Source: JBOHPP01 sp050731755 (GTDB lineage Bacteria > Methylomirabilota > Methylomirabilia > Rokubacteriales > CSP1-6). From it: DNA of 19,541 bases. A program made the translations under genes and the position numbers. Shown here one piece after another: positions 15,420 through 19,541 of the stretch. Numbering within the stretch: the first letter of the stretch is position 1; every line of letters starts with the position of its first letter. The stretch lies in assembly GCA_050731755.1 (NCBI GenBank), contig JBOHPP010000163.1, positions 1 to 19,541 of the forward strand, read 5' to 3'. A model generated the notes under the pieces. That model saw only the letters and a list, made by a program, of their open reading frames with translations, ran no database searches and was not told the DNA's origin.

Positions 15420-16399
15420 AGGACCACCTCCGAGCCGATTCCGGTAGCTCGGGCCTGATTGTACGCGAGCCTGGCGGTGGCCAGGTCCTCCAGGGCCCAG
15501 CCGACCGACTTGAAGACCGTGATCTCATCCGCCCGCGTCCGCCCGGGACGCGCCCCTGTGATGACCTCGGCCAGTTCCGCTGCGATATGGCGTCGATCAA
15601 ACGCGCCTTCCTTCATCGGCAGGAGCACGTCGCCCGCCTCGCTCAGCGCCCCCTCGTAGGTGTCCACAACGACGCGCGCTCGCCGAAGTGTCTCGGTGTC
15701 CGCTTCGCGGTCGCTGGGGCGGAAGGCGCCGACGAGGTCCACGTGGGTGCCCGGCCTCAGATCGGCTCCGAAGATCACGGGGGTGGCCGACGTCGTCGCG
15801 CACGTGACGATGTCGGCTTCACGGACGGCGATTCGCGGATCGCTGGCCACATCGACGGCCAGGCCGAGCCGGGCGCCCATCCCCTCGGCGAAGCGCCGCG
15901 CCCGCGCGGCGTCTCGCCCCACGACCGCGATCCGCTCCAGCCGGCGGTCTGCGGCCAGGGCCAGGAGCTGAAAGCCGGCCTGGACCCCGGCGCCGAAGCA
16001 GGCCACCCGGCGCGCGTCGGCGCGGGCCAGGAATCGGGCGGCCAGCGCGGAAGTCGCCCCTGTCCGGAGCCCGGTCAGGTAGGTGCCTTCCAGCAGCGCC
16101 AGCGGCTGGCCGGTGCCACCGTCCAATACGACGTAGCTCGCGTAAACGGTGGGATGCCCTCGCCCGCGGTTGCCGGGGTAGACCGACACCAGCTTCGCCC
16201 CGAGCGCGGCGCCGGCCGCGGGCTCCCGCGCGGTGGCCGGCATCAACAGGAGGATGCCATCGTCGCCGATCGGCACGACACCCCGGGGCGGCGCGGTGGC
16301 GTGGCCGGCGGCGTGGAGGCGAAAGATCTCGGCCAGGGCCTCGATCACGGCGGGCGGGGCGAGGAGCCGTTGGAGATCGGCCCGGGAGAGGACGAGCAC
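15416..16399 (-). CDS. ornithine cyclodeaminase / mu-crystallin family protein
   Basis: A 327-residue NAD(P)-dependent enzyme of the OCD/mu-crystallin family. Members include ornithine cyclodeaminase, alanine dehydrogenase, delta1-pyrroline-2-carboxylate (ketimine) reductase and opine-type enzymes. Visible are the substrate-side A-K-L-V-S-V-Y-P (68-75) and L-R-T-G-A-T-S-A (111-118), the nucleotide-binding F-G-A-G-V-Q-A (135-141), V-G-A-F-R-P-S-D-R-E-A-D (around 226) and F-K-S-V-G near the C-terminus. The family cannot be split into ornithine deaminase or imine reductase by eye. Beside a DAO-type oxidase, which makes imines, and a ring-opening hydantoinase, imine/ketimine reductase is a reasonable alternative. 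The start is GTG at 16397-16399, 3 nt after the MaoC-like gene stop; the 3' end overlaps the MOSC start. Confidence 0.9.
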   Translation of the reverse strand: MLVLSRADLQRLLAPPAVIEALAEIFRLHAAGHATAPPRGVVPIGDDGILLLMPATAREPAAGAALGAKLVSVYPGNRGRGHPTVYASYVVLDGGTGQPLALLEGTYLTGLRTGATSALAARFLARADARRVACFGAGVQAGFQLLALAADRRLERIAVVGRDAARARRFAEGMGARLGLAVDVASDPRIAVREADIVTCATTSATPVIFGADLRPGTHVDLVGAFRPSDREADTETLRRARVVVDTYEGALSEAGDVLLPMKEGAFDRRHIAAELAEVITGARPGRTRADEITVFKSVGWALEDLATARLAYNQARATGIGSEVVL

Positions 16400-16402
16400 C
16401 GG

Positions 16403-16882
16403 TCAGCGGGCCGTGGACGCGCCCGGCGCCCGCTCGCGCCGCCGGATCATGCGCTGAACCTTCGCTTCGAGGACCACCTCGTCACGCTGGTTGAGGATCC
16501 GGTGCTGATAGGTGACGATGCCGCGGTCGGGCTTTCGTGTCTCGCGCTTGTCCACGACCTCGACCTCCACGCGAATCGTGTCCCCGGCCAGGACCGGCGC
16601 CAGCAGGCGGACCTCGCCGCCCAGCCAGGCCATGCCGGTGCCGTGGATGAGGCCGGTCTGCATGACGAGCCCTTCGGACAGCGCGAACGTCAGCGCCCCC
16701 GGCGCCACCCGGCGGCCGAACACGGACTCGCGGGCGACGTACTCCATATCCACGAAGAGCGGCTCGATGAAGCCGCAGAGGTTCACGAAGGTGACGACGT
16801 CGGTCTCGGAGACGGTGCGCGCGAGCGTCCGGTAGACGGCGCCGACGCTGGTCTCCTCCCAGGTCAGTCCCTGTCCCAGCAT
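16403..16882 (-). CDS. MaoC-like hotdog-fold protein lacking the canonical Asp-His pair
   Basis: A 159-residue MaoC/R-specific enoyl-CoA hydratase-like protein with a single hotdog domain. F-V-N-L-C-G-F-I-E-P-L-F-V-D (32-45) aligns with the hydratase motif G-D-x-N-P-x-H-x-D. The catalytic Asp becomes Phe38 and the catalytic His becomes Phe43, while the Pro and final Asp stay. V-A-P-G-A-L-T-F-A-L-S-E-G-L (59-72) and the second half (V-L-A-G-D-T-I-R-V-E-V-E-V) are normal for the family. It is therefore either a non-hydratase subfamily with another chemistry (thioesterase or binding role) or one half of a heteromer. The ATG at 16880-16882 follows GGAG (16889-16892) by 6 nt. It lies between livF and the cyclodeaminase gene in the same operon. 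Confidence 0.87.
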   Translation of the reverse strand: MLGQGLTWEETSVGAVYRTLARTVSETDVVTFVNLCGFIEPLFVDMEYVARESVFGRRVAPGALTFALSEGLVMQTGLIHGTGMAWLGGEVRLLAPVLAGDTIRVEVEVVDKRETRKPDRGIVTYQHRILNQRDEVVLEAKVQRMIRRRERAPGASTAR

Positions 16883-16921
16883 GTGTCGCTCCGTTCTCTT
16901 GGTCCGGCCAGCGCCGTCCGG

Positions 16922-17609
<688 letters not shown>

Positions 17610-17623
<14 letters not shown>

Positions 17624-18407
17624 GGGCTCGACGCGTGCGATCCCAGGAGCCGCGGCCCAGATAGGCCTCGATGACACGGGCGTCCGATTGGACCTCGCGG
17701 GGCCGGCCCTCGGCGATCTTCTCGCCGTGATCGAGCACGGTGACCCGGTCGGAGACTTCCATGACCACCCGCATGTTGTGCTCGATCAGCAGGATGGTCA
17801 GGCCGAGATCGGTAATGAGGCGGCGCAGCAGCGCCATGAGATTGGCCGCCTCGCCCTGGGTCATGCCCGCCGTCGGCTCGTCCAGCAGCAGCAGCGTCGG
17901 CTCGGAGGCCAGGGCCCGGGCGATCTCCAGCCGGCGCTGATCGCCGTAGGGCAGATTCCGGGCGACCTCGTTGGCACTCGGCCGGAGGCCGACCCGCTCG
18001 AGCAATGCCGCCGCCCGCGTCCAGAGCTCACGCTCGGCCCGCGCGAAGCGGGGGCCGCGGCTGAGCACTTCCCACAGCCCGAGCGCGATGCGCGCGTGCA
18101 TGCCCACCAGCACGTTCTCGATGGCCGTCATGTTGGCGAACAGCCGGATGTTCTGGAATGTCCGGCAGATGCCGAGCGCGGTGATCTGGTCGGGCCGGAG
18201 CCCGACGAGGGAGCGCCCCCGAAAGGTGACGGCGCCCTCGTCGGGTGCGTAGATCCCCGTGAAGACGTTGAACAGCGTGGTCTTGCCGGCCCCGTTGGGT
18301 CCGATGATGGAGGCGATGCCCGCGTCCAGGTCGAAGTCCACCCGGCTGAGCGCGGTGAGGCCTCCGAAGCGCTTGGTGACGCCGCGGGCCTCGAAGAGCG
18401 CGCTCAC
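17610..18407 (-). CDS. livG: branched-chain amino acid-type ABC transporter ATPase LivG
   Basis: A 265-residue ABC ATPase of the LivG branch. Walker A is G-P-N-G-A-G-K-T (36-43), Q-loop Gln85 in R-T-F-Q-N-I, signature L-P-Y-G-D-Q-R-R (152-159, a variant of the usual L-x-Y-G-Q-Q-R-R), Walker B L-L-L-L-D-E (172-177) with the LivG-typical P-T-A-G-M, and switch His210 in L-I-E-H-N-M. The start is GTG at 18405-18407, overlapping the livM stop as GTGA. The C-terminus runs about 14 residues past the normal Y-L-G end, across the livF start, giving the 14-nt overlap. It forms the nucleotide-binding heterodimer with LivF. Confidence 0.95.
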
Positions 18408-19541
18408 GGCGCCAGCACGTCCTGTTGTCGGGGGTTCGCGGCCGCCGGCCCGGTCAATTCTCGCTGGCGGCGGCGGGCCGGCAGGATGCCCTGGGGGCGG
18501 AAGATCATCATGAGCACGAGGATCATGCCGAAGACCATCCGTTCGTACTTGGCCGGCTCGAACTGGGTGGGCAGGTCGGCCAGGCTGTAGCCGAGGATGG
18601 TGACGCCGGCGTTCTTCAGCTCGTTGAGCCAGAGCGAGAACCCCTTGAGCACCTGCAGATTCAGGACGGTCACGACGGTGGCCCCCAGGACGGCCCCGGG
18701 GATGGAGCCCATGCCGCCCAGGATCACCATGGCCAGCACGCCGATCGATTCCAGGAACGTGAACGACTCCGGGTTGATGAAGACCTGCTTGGCGGAGAAC
18801 AGCACGCCCATGATCCCCGCGAAGGACGCGCCGCAGGCGAAGGCCATGAGCTTCATGCGTACCAGGGGCACACCCATCGCCCGCGCGGCCAGCTCGTCCT
18901 CCCGAATCGCCTCCCAGGCCCGTCCGATGTGCGAGTCCTCGAGCCGGCGGTTGACGAGGATGACGATGACCACGATGACGAGGACCAGGAAGTAGAAGTG
19001 CTCCCCATAGGGAAGACCGAGCAGCGTGGGCGGCCGGCCGATGGGCGTGATCCCCTTGGGGCCGTTGGTGAGGTTGATCGGCTTGTCCAGGTTGTTGGCC
19101 AGCACGCGCACGACTTCGCCAAACCCCAGGGTCACGATCGCCAGGTAGTCACCGCGGACCCGGAGGACGGGCAGGCCCAGCAGGACGCCGGTCAGCCCGG
19201 CCGTGGCCACAGCCAGCAGGAGGAACGCGTAGAACCACCACCCGCCCAGCGGAAAGATGGCCGTCACCCCCTCCCAGATCTTCAAGGCCTGGGGGGATCC
19301 CACGATCGCCCACGTATAGGCGCCGACCGCATAGAATGCGACGTAGCCGAGGTCCAAGAGCCCGGCCAACCCCACGACGATGTTCAGCCCTAGCGCCAGC
19401 GCCACGAAGATGCCGACCTGCGTGGCGACCTCGAGATAGAATGTGTTGCGCACCCCGATGTACGGCATCAGGACGCCCAGCGTCACGAGCAGGACCAGGC
19501 CGCGGTACCAGTCCGGCACCTTCACGTAGTACAGGAGCAAC
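18404..19541 (-). CDS. livM: branched-chain amino acid-type ABC permease LivM (5' end outside the window)
   Basis: At least 378 residues of a LivM-type inner-membrane permease with about nine or ten hydrophobic helices. Family landmarks are G-L-N-I-V-V-G-L-A-G-L-L-D-L-G-Y-V-A-F (about 51-69), G-D-Y-L-A-I-V-T-L-G-F-G-E (about 131-143), the cytoplasmic coupling segment with S-H-I-G-R-A-W-E-A-I-R-E-D-E (about 202-215), and V-I-L-G-G-M-G-S-I-P-G (about 271-281). The open frame reaches the window edge; the first possible start inside (TTG 19538-19540) is at the border, so the true start probably lies beyond 19541. LivH and the periplasmic binding protein are not visible and are expected upstream. 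The C-terminal tail after the last helix is rich in Arg, Gln and Pro and ends on the livG start. Confidence 0.94.
   Translation of the reverse strand, partial: LLLYYVKVPDWYRGLVLLVTLGVLMPYIGVRNTFYLEVATQVGIFVALALGLNIVVGLAGLLDLGYVAFYAVGAYTWAIVGSPQALKIWEGVTAIFPLGGWWFYAFLLLAVATAGLTGVLLGLPVLRVRGDYLAIVTLGFGEVVRVLANNLDKPINLTNGPKGITPIGRPPTLLGLPYGEHFYFLVLVIVVIVILVNRRLEDSHIGRAWEAIREDELAARAMGVPLVRMKLMAFACGASFAGIMGVLFSAKQVFINPESFTFLESIGVLAMVILGGMGSIPGAVLGATVVTVLNLQVLKGFSLWLNELKNAGVTILGYSLADLPTQFEPAKYERMVFGMILVLMMIFRPQGILPARRRQRELTGPAAANPRQQDVLAP

Overview
The window is GC-rich, gene-dense bacterial chromosome with many GTG and TTG starts and stop/start overlaps of four bases. Gene content (divergent trxA and NtrC-type regulator; branched-chain-type ABC transporter next to hydantoinase, MaoC and ornithine cyclodeaminase genes) resembles soil or subsurface lineages such as Rokubacteria/Methylomirabilota or deltaproteobacteria. 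That placement is inference; no rRNA or other phylogenetic marker is present.

Left block (1-5995, minus strand, read right to left): thioredoxin (trxA), anthranilate synthase components I and II (trpE, trpG), thiamine-monophosphate kinase (thiL) and two tandem CNNM/CorC-type membrane proteins. From trpE onward every gene overlaps the next, so this looks like one operon. trpE has a puzzling start: family-like codons continue upstream of the only standard start codon. Divergent from trxA, on the plus strand, is an orphan NtrC-type sigma-54 activator (6126-7481) with an apparently very short or absent 5' leader.

Central accessory segment (about 7482-10040, plus strand): three genes of visibly lower GC and different codon use from the flanks. 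They are a TcmP-like (three-Cys-motif partner, methyltransferase-like) protein, a Gp37/Gp68 (DUF5131) protein with three cysteines resembling a radical-SAM Fe-S motif, and a small helical protein with an R-N-x3-H motif as in HEPN ribonucleases. Just downstream lies a perfect 36-bp inverted repeat around a 78-nt spacer. Each arm contains 21 nt that, from memory, match the 3' end of a bacterial tRNA(Arg) gene. Together this suggests a horizontally acquired cassette, possibly for phage conflict or nucleic-acid/tRNA modification. It is the part of the window most worth follow-up.

Right block (10041-19541, minus strand, read right to left): livM (cut by the window edge), livG, livF, a MaoC-like hotdog protein, an ornithine cyclodeaminase/mu-crystallin family protein, a MOSC-domain protein, a DAO-type FAD oxidoreductase, and hydantoinase/oxoprolinase subunits A and B. 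Most junctions overlap or nearly touch. The set suggests import of an amino-acid-like or cyclic-amide compound, ATP-dependent ring opening, and oxidation of the secondary or D-amino acid released. N-methylhydantoin to sarcosine, or oxoproline/proline analogues, are candidate routes, but the substrate cannot be fixed from sequence.
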